From positions 1 through 64,000 of the forward strand of contig BDDC01000051.1 in NCBI GenBank assembly GCA_001662425.1: a stretch of DNA of 64,000 nucleotides, in the 5' to 3' direction. The notes beneath the pieces are model-generated. The model saw nothing but the letters and a program-made list of their open reading frames with translations, was not told the DNA's origin and did no database searches. Positions within the stretch are counted from its first letter, which is position 1; every line of letters begins with the position of its first letter. A program made the position numbers and the translations under genes. Source of the stretch: Chlamydomonas sphaeroides. Its lineage: Eukaryota; Chlorophyta; Chlorophyceae; Chlamydomonadales; Chlamydomonadaceae. Positions 22,828-33,904 of the stretch are shown piece by piece.

Positions 22828-23097
22828 CTAGCCGCACATGTCGTCCATGTCGCCGGCCGGCGCCAGCTTGCCGCGGTTGACCAGCCGAGTCACCACGTCC
22901 TCCTCGGCGGGGTGTGTCTTGCTCTGCAGCTTACTGTAGATGTGGATTCCGTCCTCCGTGCGGATCTCGAAGGACCCCGGCCGGCCGTCGCCGTCCAGGT
23001 TGCCCTCCACCACGACGCCCGGGAAGGCCTCCTCGATGGCGTCGGCCATGGCAATGAAAGCGTCAACGTGCTCGGGATCGTACTCGATGTGAACCAC
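22828..23097 (-). CDS. Selenoprotein W/H-like (Rdx family) protein, last exon
   Basis: The exon runs from an acceptor (CTAAAG before 23097) to the TAG at 22830-22828 and encodes 89 residues. The pattern is that of Rdx thioredoxin-like proteins (SelW, SelH, SelT). It has a first strand VHIEY, a helix, then AFPGVVVEGN, then GSFEIRTEDGIHIYSK (the family's G-x-FEV...G-x-hxSK), and a helix beginning PAEEDVV. The redox motif CxxC/CxxU expected directly after the first strand is replaced by DPEH, so classical thiol redox activity appears lost. A single Cys remains near the end (DDMCG). Upstream exons are not resolved. A mitochondrial-type leader (MRRALLRAASAVARSG...) starts at 23569 on the same strand and may be exon 1. 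The family call is moderate. Confidence 0.55.
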   Translation of the reverse strand: MVHIEYDPEHVDAFIAMADAIEEAFPGVVVEGNLDGDGRPGSFEIRTEDGIHIYSKLQSKTHPAEEDVVTRLVNRGKLAPAGDMDDMCG

Positions 23098-23927
23098 CTT
23101 TAGCGGAGCACGATCCAGGCCCGCGCGTCATGCAAAGCGGCGCACGTTGCTCAGGCCGAGCGGGAGCAGCGGGGCGGCGGGGCTGGCCGAGGCCGCGGCT
23201 GGGAGCGCTGCGCGGTGGGGATGGCGAAAAGGGAGGTGCGCCCGCCCTAGGTACAGCTGGGGTCTGGCATGCTAGGGCGGTGGGCAGCGTGCCTAGCAGC
23301 AGCGAGCTCGGACAACGCTCCTGGTGAGCTGCTATAATAGGGTGGCAGGACAAAGCTCCTGGTGAGCTGCTATGCTAGGGTAACAGCAGCGTGCCGTGTA
23401 AGACCGGGCGAAGGCGTGGCCTGGAGGGCCGGGCAAACCTACCCCTGTACAGCTCGGTCGCGCCGAAGCGCTGCGCGGCCAGCACCATGCCAGCCGGAGC
23501 GCTGCATACAGCAGCGTCGCTGCCGCTGCGCGCGACAGCGCTCGCTGCGCGCAGGAGTGCGCGCCTCATTGTGCCGCCCGCTATCCGCTAAAGTGTGCTG
23601 TGATTGAGACTACAGAACCAGACCCGTGTTGGGATAGGAGCTCGCCGTGAGCGCTTGAGAATGAAATGTTGGAGGTAATCGCCAACGGCTCTATAATGCA
23701 AAACCAACCTCGCAAGTGGCTATGTAAATAGCTCGCCTGTAAGTTTGTAATGAGCCGGGGCTAGAATTTGCTTCTGCAAAACTGGCTGCATTGCCCATCT
23801 GCTCCCAAGTCCTGGCAGCTCAACGTGTTGTTGTGCACCAATAAGCATAGCTTAGCCCACGAACGCAAGCGACGACTCTGCAAGCGAGCGATGGCCCTGT
23901 CGACGCAGCGCTAGGCGCGGGGCGTTG
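23098..23927. other. Divergent 5' region; possible leader exon on the minus strand
   Basis: Holds the unresolved 5' part of the Rdx-like gene (-), including an open frame 23569-23375 with a leader-like N-terminus, and the promoter of the OPR gene (+). Two imperfect copies of GCTCCTGGTGAGCTGCTAT occur near 23318 and 23353. Three TGTAA motifs (23722-23748) sit close together on the plus strand without an obvious upstream gene. Confidence 0.4.
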
Positions 23928-26900
23928 ATGGCGAGCTGCACGCCGGTTCTGCAGCGCTATCTGCCTCAGCGGGGAGCGCATCAACCGCGAGTATGCAGCT
24001 GCAGCGCGGGCCCACGCTCAGGGCTTTCCACGGAGGGGCCTGGCTTCCAGGTGAGCTCTTGCTGTGCCAGCGCGTCCTCTGCTTTGCGGGCAACACATCA
24101 CATGATCGCGCGCAGCAGTAAAGCGTGGGGCAGCGCAGGCCTGCACCTTACCATGCCCTCACCCGGGCTTGCGACGACCGGCCTATCGCCGCACCAGCCG
24201 TGCTCATTACGTAGCATATGCTATAGATCCGCGCTTGGCAGTCGAGATCTCAGGCTGAAGACCCTTGCGTCGCCGCTCGCTTTCGCGCTTTGCAGGCCGG
24301 CGTGCGAGCGCCAGCGCAGCAGCAACCCTCGCAACAAGCGCAGCCAGAGCTGCTCCTGCAACATAGCAAAGCGTGGCGCCACGCGGGCTGGTGGGCTGGC
24401 GGTGTTCCGGCACCCAGCGACGTGGGCACGCCCTGCGCTCCCCACGAAGCCGTGCACGCCCGCGTGAGCACCAGCGCTGCGGCCTCCTCGAGGACGCTGG
24501 ACGCCCACCTCCTCACCGACCCCCAAGCTTCAACAGTGCTGCTGCCGCCCTCCTTCGAGGACGTCGCGGGGCAAAGCACCGCCTGCTTCGGCACGCCGCT
24601 CGGCCACGCGAACGGCCACCACGCCCGGCATGCCGAGCCGCTCGCCGCCGGCGCCAGCATCTGCTCGCCGCCCCAGCACCACGAGCACAGCCTCGACGAC
24701 GGCTCCCACCAGCTGCTCCACCACGCCCACCGCCTCGGATCCCAGCACCAGCCCTACCGCCACCAGCTGGCGCGCGGCGGCGCCCACCTGGTCCCTGCCG
24801 GCCGCGAGCTGCAGGCCGACATCTCCTGGTCCAGCCCACACCACCCCCCGGCGCCACAGCAGCCGCAGCACCTGAGCGCCCTGCAGCACGCCGGCGCTTC
24901 GGCTGCTGCGACAGCGGCCAGCCTCATCGTGAGCACCCCGCACCCGGCAGCAGCTGAGCAGCAGCAGCGGCAGCAGTCAGAGTGGCGGCAGGATGCAGCG
25001 GCGCAAGCGCCAGGGGCTCACGACGGCGCCAGCGCGGCGAACGACAACGGCGCCAGGTCGAACGGCAACGGCAACGGCGCCAACGGCCCCAGGTCGTTAG
25101 CTAGGGAGACGGCAGCTCCGGATGCTGGTGCCGCCGGCGGTGAAGGTGTGCTGCCCTGCCTCGACCCCGCCTGCCGCACCGCCGGCGTCGCGAGCACCAG
25201 CGGAGCAGACGGCCCGGCGACCGGTGCTCCCGCGCGGGGCCACCGCAAGCAGGCGCGGGGGCAAGGGCAAGGACGGGCGCAGGGCCGCGGCCGGAGGGCG
25301 CCGCTGGAGCTAGCGGAGCGAGTGGCGTTGGCCGCCGGGGCGGCAGCTCCGGCAGTCGCAGCGGGCGCTGCTGCTCTTGCCGGCAGCCAGCCGGAGGCGT
25401 CTGCACCTGCGCCGTCCGGCGCTGTCGCGGTCGCGTCATTGCAGCCGGCGGCGGCCTCCAAGCCCGCCCCGCCTCCGTCGCCCGCCCCTGAGTCCACTCC
25501 GAACGGGGCCGAACTCCACTCGTCGCGCCTCGGCGGTGGAGACGACGGCGCCCTGGATGCGGACGTTGAAGCCGATGACGCGCGGCCCGCCGGCGCTGCC
25601 GGCGCTGCGAGGCCGCGGCGGGTGTGGTTTGAAAAGCAGCCCAACCGCAAGCGGCTCAGCACCCGGCAGCAGGCTGTGGTGCGGCAGAAGGCCGACGCCA
25701 ACGCCGCAGCTGCCGCCGCGCTCGCGCCGCGCGAGCCGACGGTCGCCGACCTGCGGCTGACTGGGCGCATTGTGCGGTGCGTGGCGTGGCAGGAGGTGCT
25801 GGCGGCCATGGGCGAGCACAGCTGGCAGCACGAGGCCGCGATGGCGGAGCGCCACCGCCTGGAGGCCGAGGCCGAGGAGCGCGCAGCGGCAGCCGACGGC
25901 GATGCAGAACCGCCTTTTGAGCACGGGCACGGGCCGCGGCAGGGGCCTGGCCCGCTGCCGGTTCGCGAGCTGCCGTTCACACCGCAGCACGTGGCGGCGA
26001 TGCTGGTGCGCTCGGCGCAGCTGGTGGACGCGGCGGGCGGCCACGGGCGGGGGCTGGGGCTGGGCGGCCCCGAGGAGGCGCGGCGGCTGCATGGGCTGGT
26101 GGACCACCTGACCCACATGGCGCTGGCGGTGCTGCCCTCGCCCGGCATGGGCCTGCGCGAGATCGCGCACGTCTTCCACTCGCTCGTCAGGTGCGCGAAG
26201 AGCCCCCCGAGCGTGCTGTGGGCTGGCCCAGTGGGCTGCGTCGTGGCCAAAGGGTGGCCTTGGAACTCAGCCGCGGCGGCGTTGGCGTGCGCTGGGCGGT
26301 CGTACGTATTGCTTGGTGTTGTTGGGCGCCCGGGGCCCGCACGCGCGGCGCCGGCGGGGTGCACGGCTGGGGTGCACGGCTGGGGTGCACGGCTGGGGTG
26401 CACGGCTGGGGTGCAAGGCTGGGGTGCACGGCTGGGGCGGTGTGCTGTTGGGTGACTGCGCTGGAAGTGCAGCTTCGCCCGAGTGCCCACTGTGGTCGTT
26501 AACTCTTTTTTCTAGAAGCCTGCAAGTGCACAAGCGGTGTGCTTTGGGCACGCCGGGGATTTGGGTGGGGTGCGTCGGAGCACGCCTGGAGCTGCTGCGG
26601 CTGGCAGGGGGCGGCCAGGGTTTGCCTGGCATGCCGACGCCCGCTCGGCGCACCCGAGATGGCGCGCCCTTGAGCCGCCAGCCGCGCACCCCACCAGCAC
26701 CGGCCCTGCACGCCCTCTTCGCTGCCCCACGCAACCTCGCCACTGCGCCGTGTTCGCTTCGCCGCGGCCTCACTGCCTCCGTTCTGACCGCTGCGCTGCA
26801 CCGCCTCCATGCCCCACGGCCAGCACACGCGGCTGGGCCCCCTGCTGCTGAGCAGCCCTTGTATGCCCTCCCTCACACTCCCGCGCCGTCCACAGACTGC

Positions 26901-28961
26901 GGCACCCTGTGGGCAACCCCGTGTACCTGGCGCTCATGACGGAGGCGCGCAAGCGCATCAAGGACCACAGCCTGCAGGTGCGGGGGCTGCGCCCGCACCG
27001 CCGCGTGCCTGTGTGTTGCATGCGCCGTGTCGGCACCAACTTGGTGTCGGGTGTCAATGCACTGTGGGGGTGGCCCTGCGCCTGCGAGGGGTGACGCCTT
27101 GCGCCAGCCAGCCTGTGGCTAGGCAGCTGTTTTGAGTGGGATCGCGTTGCGGCCCTGTTCGCAGGTTGCTCGTGCGCACCGCCAGCAGCAGCACCTCGAG
27201 CGGCTCGCGGCGCTCAAGCGCAAGGTCGCGGAGCGGCGGTCCGGCGGCGCCGCCGCTGCGACGCAGCCCCAGCCTCAGCCTGCGCAGCAGCGGCAACAGC
27301 AGGCGCAGCAGCAGCGGCGGTCCCTGTTACACAAGGAGCCGCAGCCCCAGCCCGCGCAGGAGGACCTGGGCGCCGGCACCGGCGCGCCTGTGTCGAGCCC
27401 GGCGTTGCCGCCGCCACCGTACAGCGCGCATGACGTGTCGCAGCTGCTGTGGGCCGCCGCCAACTGCGGCCTCAAGGCGCTGCGAGCCGACTGGGCGGCC
27501 GACGTGACGTCGGGGCTGCTGCCGGTGCTGCCGGCCGCCAGCGGCCAGGCGGTGGCGGTGGCGCTGCATTCGCTCGCGAAGCTGAGGTCTGCGCCGCCGG
27601 CCGAGGTGGTGGCTGCGCTCTGCGGCCGGTTGCTGGAGCTGCTTCTGGCGCAGGAGCAGGCCCAGGTTACGGCCGAGGCCTCCTCAGCGGCAGCAGCTCC
27701 GCCCCCCGACGCAGCGCTGGCGGGGGCAGCAGCGGGCGAGCCGCACGCCACCTCGGGTGAAGAACTACAGCTCGCGGCGGCTTGGGACGGCGCGCCGTTG
27801 ACCTCGCTCCGGCCCGCCGACGTTTCGGTGACGCTGTGGGCGCTGGCGACGCTGCGGCTGCCGCCGGCCGCCAGCTGCCCGGGGCTCCTGCCCGCTGTTG
27901 AGCGCTACAGCCAGCCGCGGCTGGCGGCCGCATTCCGGCCGGGGGAGCTGTCGTGCCTGGTGTGGGCCCTGGGCAAGCTGCAGCACGCGCCGTCGGAGGC
28001 GTGGACCTTGGCCCTGCTGGCGGCGGTGCGCGAGCGGCTGCCGGAGCTGGGGCCGCGCGCGCTGGCAACGTGCCTGTACGGCATGTGTCAGATGCGGCTG
28101 CAGCCCGGGCCGGATTGGCTGGTGGCGGCGGAGGCGCGCGCTGGCGAGCTGCTGGCGGAGGCGCCGCCGCAGTCGCTGTCGCTGATGCTGCATTCGCTGG
28201 CGACCATGGGCTGCCGCCCCTCGGTGCGTGTCGCTGGTCTGTACATGAGCGGTTTGGGCGACGCGGAAGGGGCGTTTGGGACGAGTCGACCCTGTTACTT
28301 CCCATGCATGGCTGGTCGACGCTGCCGAGCCATGTCACACGGCCCCGGCCGTCGGCCCACGGCCTGTGCCGGCGCCTAGCTCCTTGCTTGTTTGCGCCGG
28401 CGGCGAACCTCGTCTTGCCCTATCCTCCGTGTGCTGCAGGTTGCGTGGCTGTCCCACTTCCATCGGCAGCTGGAGTCGCACCGCGCCGGCCTGGACACGC
28501 GCGTCGCGGACAAGGTCCGGGAGGCGTACCGCATGCTGGGCTACCGCCCCGGGCAGCACCCGCCGCAGCACGCACCACAGCACGCGCAGCATGGTCAGCA
28601 GGCGCGGCAGCCGCCGTACCAGCGGGAGGAAGACGCGCAGCAGCAACAGCAGCAACAGCAGCGGCAGCACCGCCAGCGGCAACAGCAACAGCTGGCGGCG
28701 CCCACGGCGGCGCCGCCGTCGAGGTGGATCAGCCCCGGCGGCAGTGCCGTCGCCGCCGCCGCCACCGCCGCCGCGCCAGCGGTGGCGCCACCTCTTCGCG
28801 GGCAGCTGGCGGACGCGTGGTCTGACGACCTGCTGCACGCAGAGGACGTTGCGTTAGATCTTAGCTTGGAGGAGCACGCAGACGGCGTGGACGTGCTAGC
28901 CAGGGGCGGTGAGGGCGCAGCGGCGCCCATGCTAGCGCGGCCCTCGCGCTTCGGAAACTGA
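23928..28961 (+). CDS. Octotricopeptide-repeat (OPR) protein, plastid-targeted
   Basis: OPR proteins bind specific organelle RNAs and act in chloroplast mRNA stability, splicing or translation (for example Tbc2 for psbC). Five exons: 23928-24050, 24296-26190, 26896-26977, 27165-28223, 28440-28961. They give 1226 residues with consistent phases. Exon 1 is a transit-like peptide (MASCTPVLQRYLPQRGAH...). A long low-complexity region follows to about residue 480. The repeats lie in the C-terminal half and show the OPR pattern of helix plus P-x-x-W turn: QLLWAAANCGLKAL, VALHSLAKLRSAPP, TLWALATLRLPP, CLVWALGKLQHAPSEAW, CLYGMCQMRLQPGPDW and LMLHSLATMGCRPSVAW. A Gln/His-rich tail ends in FGN. The closest relatives appear to be Tbc2/OPR proteins with PPPEW-type repeats. 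The RNA target cannot be inferred. Confidence 0.85.
26356..26437 (+). repeat. 13-base minisatellite in OPR intron
   Basis: Six tandem copies of GGGGTGCACGGCT (one with a single change, GCAAGGCT) lie in intron 26191-26895. Confidence 0.92.
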
Positions 28962-30793
28962 GCGCGGGGGGGCGTGCGGCGCCGGGAGTGTGGGCTGAGT
29001 GCGGGCCGCGGTGGCGTGTGGCGGCTGGAGCCGCGGCGGCGTGTGCCGCTGCGGTGCGGCTGGCAGGCGTCCTGCCCCACTTCCCATCGAGGGCAGCGGC
29101 GGGGGGCGTGAGGGCTTGTGCAGGGAGGGGCAGCAGACGAGAGGAAGCGCTGCAAGCATGGTCGGCGCAGGCGTAGGCGGATGTACCAACATGTTATGTT
29201 AGGGTGCCGGGTGGCGGACAGCGGCTTGCGGTAGCGTAGGACGAGGGCCGTGTCGCGGCCCGGGCGCCGCTGGCCTGTGCTTTGGGCGTGCGGTGCAGGT
29301 GACAGACGGGAGCCAGGGCCGGAGAGTGAACTGGCTGGGTGCCTCATGTGGGGCTGGCCCGGTGCAGATCGTTCTGCAATCGGACGGCGCGGGGCGTGGC
29401 ATGCCAGCTGCTGCGCGCCCCAGCCGGCGAAGTGGTGTAAGCTGCGTGGCTTTACAAGCTGCGGTTCTTCTGAAGAACCAGCGTGAAAATCAGAGTGAGG
29501 TACCGGAGACAACCGCCAGGCTGCGGTTCTTGTGGCAGCCGGTTCCATGCCTAGTCCCTCTTCGCCGCGCCGCCATTCCCAAACACCTGAACCTTTCCTG
29601 CGAGACTAGCTGAAGCGTATCAGCAGCCGGCAGACTGCGAACCGGTATCCGGCCCCCGGCTTCACTCCCCGCCGCCCCCTCCTCCCCGCGCCACCCTCGG
29701 CCACACACGACTGGTACAAGTTGGTACCCGCGCCCCGAGTGACTTGTGAGGCTCCAGTGTGTCGGCACATGCCGGCGGCAGCCGGGCGCTAAAGCAGTGT
29801 GCCTGGTAGCGCCTGGTGTAGGCTGGGCCTTGAGGGCTCTGGGGCCTGGACGCCCCTACCAGCCGCGCCATGGCCGCCAGCCGCAGCACTGCCGCGACGC
29901 GATTCAGATTATTGTTCGGCACTGCACTGCACAATCCGGAGTGAAGAGTTCGCAGGCCTAGCCAACCCAGGAGGGCCTCCTGGGCCAACCTGCTGCTGGC
30001 AATGTTCGGCACTGTTCGGCACAAATGGAGAAGTTGGTTCGGTGTGTAAAATTGAGGCGTTCTTGGTCCTGCCTTGCCTGTACGTGAACGCAGAGCCAAT
30101 ATGTGGCCTAAGCAGCCCGCTTCAACGTGTACATTGTCACTGTGCCGCGAAGCGCCAGAGAACAATGGTAATACCTTCGACACCTGCCTTTCTTCGTACG
30201 TGCAGCCATGCTTATTACAGAATTGCAAGCCCCTACTCATGCCTTTGCACATCGATTGCATTGTCTTTATCTTTTGCCTTATCATAACTAGGAGGCTGCC
30301 TACACGGTGACGAAGTCGTCCGTACTGTCCTACACCTGTCCCTGCTCCTTGCCAGCGGGCGAGACTTCGAAGCAGGGGATACCTAGCGCAGGTTAGCTGG
30401 CAGCGCCTCGGCGCATCTGCCTAATGTCAGCACACGTTGGTCGAACTGAATGTGTGGAAGCTGACGCTGCCAGCGGCCCCCACGCCCTCGCGTCGCACGG
30501 GTCGCAAGTGCTCCTGAACGTGTCGAGTGGCACAGGAGTCTGGGTAGAATGGCGGTTGATTGACGCTCAAACGCCTTGTTCCGCAGGTGCAAAACCCTCC
30601 GCAGCGAGTCTCGAGGAGCAAAGAAGGTTAGCGCCATGGCATAGTACAGCTAGGCAACGCTTGACTCGCGCAACGGCGTCCCATCGTCCCGTTTCTGTCG
30701 TCGCGGAGCACGGGTCCCGGCTTCTTCAATTTCACAACCCGTAAGCTCGCCGCCCATCGCGCCGCACGCAGGACACACGGAACCTACATCGCC
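28962..30793. other. 3' UTR and intergenic region
   Basis: A TGTAA at 29436-29440 probably ends the OPR transcript. The rest to 30793 shows no gene. The part from 29990 to 30300 is relatively AT-rich. Confidence 0.45.
29436..29440 (+). terminator. Candidate poly(A) signal TGTAA of the OPR gene
   Basis: Lies 475 bases after the stop codon. Confidence 0.5.
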
Positions 30794-32587
30794 ATGGAGC
30801 TCGTCCAGAGCGGCTATGGAAATCATGAGTCGAGCAACTTCGCGGCACACATGGCGCCGCGTGGCACGCAGCCTAAGCGCCCCTCGTCGCCCGCCAGCAA
30901 CCGCCTCCAACTTCGCACCGACGACGGCCACGCCTGCAGGTACTTTGCAGCTCCGTGCACCCGGCCGCTCACCGACACCATCTCGCCGCACCCCGCGGCA
31001 CCCGATCCCCGCACGCACGCCGACACCAGGTGCTGCGACAACACTGCACCCCACGCTGCCCCGGCGCCGTACGCCCCCGCCGCCGACGCCCAACTCCCCG
31101 GCGCCTCACCACACCCGCGCCTCACACGAGCCCACGGCCCCCGGCCCCGCCCTACGGCGTGTGCCGCCCCGCGCTCCGGTGGCTGCGGCAGCGAGGGCGA
31201 GGGCTCGATGGAACCAGCGGCCGCCAGCAGAGCATGCGCGGCTCTTCCAGCGGCGGGTGGCGGCCCGGCGATCACGGCGTCGCAGCTGCGCGGCGCGCTG
31301 CCAGCCCACGCGGCGGAGCTGGCGGCGGCGGGGCGCAACCTCGCAGCACGCCTTGCCGCAGTCCGGGTGAGCGTCACCGGGTCAACGCGGACGGCCGGGT
31401 CAACGCGGACGGCCGGGTGCTCAAAGTGATGTCGAAGCAGGGGGCAGTGATGACAGACACGCGATCGTGTGTTCATCTTCATAGGGCCGAAATAGAGTAC
31501 CACCCCGCGCGCACGCGGCACGTACGCCCCGGGTTGGCGACGCGCGCGCTGGTCGTGCGTTGCAAGGAAGTAGGGGTGCGTTTAGATGCACCCATGCGTG
31601 TGTGGATGGTGCGTGTTACATGCATGCATGTAGAGATGGGCCTACCTGGTGCAGCGCTGGCTGCTGGCTTGCGGGGGGTCCAATGGACCTGTGGCGGCCC
31701 CTGCTGCCGCTGGGCTCTGGAGCCTGCGCCCCCAGTAAGCACCACCGCACACACGTACGCGGCACCTTGCCCTGCGTGAAGACCGATTGCGACTGTCGTC
31801 TCGCTGCCCTGTCGCGCCGCCCGTGTTGCCACGGCAGGAGCGCAAGGCCGCGTTGCGGAGAATGGAGGCCTTCCTAGAGGCCGAGGCCGCGGACATCCGG
31901 CGCCAGCTGCTGCTGCAGCTCCAGTCGCAGCTCAGGATGCGCATGGTTTCCCCCGCCACCGCCGCGGCCGGCCCAGACGGCGAGGCCGGCCCCAACGCCG
32001 CGGCCGGCCCCGACGCCGCCGCCGGAACCCAAAGTCCCGCAGCACAGCGCCCGCAGCTGCCCTTGAGCGCCGCAGCCGCCACCGCCGCCGTTGTTGCGGC
32101 GTGGCGAAGCTCCAGTTTCAACGGTCGGCCGGCCCCGGGCCCCGGCCCGACCTGGCCCACTTGTCCGCCGCCGCATCAGGCGGCGCTGCCAGCTCGGCCC
32201 GCCGCCGTCGACAAACCGCCGGCGACGGCGATGCCCGAGCTGACGCAAGGCCGTGACGCAGCGGCGGCGGCGCCGCCACCACAAGATGGGAGCGGGCCAC
32301 GCTGGCACTCCCCAGCGCTGCGGTCCCGCCCAGAGTCTCAGCAGCAAGGTCAGCAGCAAGCCCAGCGGCGGGCACCTCCCTCGGAACCCACTGCGCGGCG
32401 GCAGCTTGTGGCACCGCCGCCGCCGCCGCCGCCGGAGTCTATGGCCGAGGTGCTGCTGCGCTTGCTGATAGCGGCCACTGACGGCGCCGCCGCCGCTGCG
32501 TCTCACGAGGCCCAGCCACCGGCCAAGCGCCAGCGAATGGCGGCGGCGGCGGCGGCTGGAGGCGCTCCAGAGTGCGAGCAGCCCTAG
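30794..32587 (+). CDS. Unrecognised coiled-coil protein, probably nuclear
   Basis: Two exons: 30794-31366 and 31838-32587, phase 0 at the join, 440 residues. The first 130 residues are Pro/Ala/His-rich and might include unspliced sequence, because GTACTT at 30939 could be a donor. The centre (ASQLRGALPAHAAELAAAGR, then across the intron ERKAALRRMEAFLEAEAADI) is a heptad-rich helix of about 60 residues. The C-terminal half is Ala/Pro/Gln-rich. It contains a second helical segment SMAEVLLRLLIAATDG and a likely nuclear signal PPAKRQRM. I know no family with this arrangement. The 471-base intron carries a dispersed repeat (31468-31593). Confidence 0.6.
31381..31414 (+). repeat. 17-base tandem duplication just inside the intron
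   Basis: GTCAACGCGGACGGCCG occurs twice head to tail immediately after the donor at 31367. Confidence 0.85.
31468..31593 (+). repeat. Dispersed satellite-like repeat, copy A
   Basis: Shares ordered blocks with the copies at 33220 and 58114: TGTGTTC..., CGCGCGGCACG-like, CCCGGGTT, GACGCG...GGTCGTGC, and GGTGCGTTTAGATGC. It lies inside an intron. Confidence 0.6.
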
Positions 32588-32906
32588 CGCCCGCCCGCCT
32601 GCGCGACGGCGTCGCAGGGGCGGCCAGTGCTAGTTGTGTGAATATGAATGCAGCTTTCCCTGAGTAGCAGATAGGGTTGATTGAGCTGAGTGCCTAACCG
32701 CTGACTGCAGCGAGGCGCGTGCGTGCGTACTTGCGCGCCTGTACGGGCGTATGCCTGGGGCAGGCTGTCTGGCGCGTGCGTGGCAGCACGTACGACCAGA
32801 TTGGTGGTATTCAAGTGGCTCATCCGGCCATCCGAGTGAAGGTGGTCGTAACATGAGCTTATGATAAGAGCTTGCGCAGCCCAACGGGAGCAAGCGCTGC
32901 GGGGCT

Positions 32907-32911
32907 TGTAA
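32907..32911 (+). terminator. Candidate poly(A) signal TGTAA
   Basis: Lies 320 bases after the stop of the upstream gene. Confidence 0.45.
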
Positions 32912-32920
32912 GGGGTCGGT

Positions 32921-33085
32921 GGCGTGGGGCCCCGAGCAAGGGTGTGGGTTGTCGGCTGGTCCGGGGCTGCGGCAGCTGCCGGGCCGGGGCGTCATTTGGT
33001 CACTACTGCCGTCATGAATGAGCTAGCGGCATGTTTCTTCTTACGCGCGCGCGGGGCTCTTGTAGCAGTCCCGTGCTGGCTGGCT
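32921..33085 (+). repeat. Direct repeat, copy 1 (left of the gap)
   Basis: Nearly matches 34161-34338. Shared exact blocks include GGGGCTGCGGCAGCTGCCGG and GTCACTACTGCCGTCATGAA. Matching segments continue near 33190-33222 and 34530-34565 (GCAGCGACGGCTG...GGCGCGCGTGTG). Confidence 0.85.
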
Positions 33086-33219
33086 ACGCTTCGATGGCAT
33101 CGCATAGCCCGGGGACACGCTGACGGCAAGCAACTGAGAGTCCATAGGCTTGTTATCCTTGGTGTGCTTGGCAGTTGCGGCTCCTGACGTGCATGCAGCG
33201 ACGGCTGCTGCGGCGCGCG

Positions 33220-33329
33220 TGTGTTCCAGTGTTAGGTAGCACAGAACCCCGCACGCGGCACGGCACGCCCCGGGTAGAGTGGCGCGTCGGCCGTGCGCGA
33301 AGGGAATGCGGTTAAATGCACCTGTGCGG
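33220..33329 (+). repeat. Dispersed satellite-like repeat, copy B
   Basis: Same block order as the copies at 31468 and 58114: TGTGTTC, TTAGGTA, CGCGGCACGGCACG, CCCGGGT, GCGCGTCGGCCGTGC, GAATGCGGTTAAATGC. A second partial start (TGTGTTCAGAAATAAGTA) follows at about 33373, just before the gap. Confidence 0.6.
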
Positions 33330-33437
33330 AAGCGAAGCCCAGCCTGACCCGGGAGGAAGAGCGCGTCGGCCGTGTGTTCAGAAATAAGTATAAGTATAAT
33401 AGAAAGACAAAACCGCACCAGGGAGAATGGCGCGCCG

Positions 33438-33904
33438 NNNNNNNNNNNNNNNNNNNNNNNNNNNNNNNNNNNNNNNNNNNNNNNNNNNNNNNNNNNNNNN
33501 NNNNNNNNNNNNNNNNNNNNNNNNNNNNNNNNNNNNNNNNNNNNNNNNNNNNNNNNNNNNNNNNNNNNNNNNNNNNNNNNNNNNNNNNNNNNNNNNNNNN
33601 NNNNNNNNNNNNNNNNNNNNNNNNNNNNNNNNNNNNNNNNNNNNNNNNNNNNNNNNNNNNNNNNNNNNNNNNNNNNNNNNNNNNNNNNNNNNNNNNNNNN
33701 NNNNNNNNNNNNNNNNNNNNNNNNNNNNNNNNNNNNNNNNNNNNNNNNNNNNNNNNNNNNNNNNNNNNNNNNNNNNNNNNNNNNNNNNNNNNNNNNNNNN
33801 NNNNNNNNNNNNNNNNNNNNNNNNNNNNNNNNNNNNNNNNNNNNNNNNNNNNNNNNNNNNNNNNNNNNNNNNNNNNNNNNNNNNNNNNNNNNNNNNNNNN
33901 NNNN
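33438..33904. other. Assembly gap (467 N)
   Basis: A run of 467 undetermined bases. Repeats flank it on both sides, which probably caused the break. Confidence 1.

Larger units (their letters stand above)
32588..33437. other. 3' UTR and repeat-bearing intergenic DNA
   Basis: Begins with the 3' UTR of the 30794-32587 gene; TGTAA at 32907-32911 is a likely poly(A) signal. It then contains the first copy of a long duplication (32921-33085) and dispersed repeat copy B (33220-33329). Confidence 0.5.

Noticed and set aside
25018..26490. 490-codon minus-strand frame
   Set aside because: Antisense to the OPR exon 2 and its intron minisatellite; Ser/Ala/Pro low complexity only.
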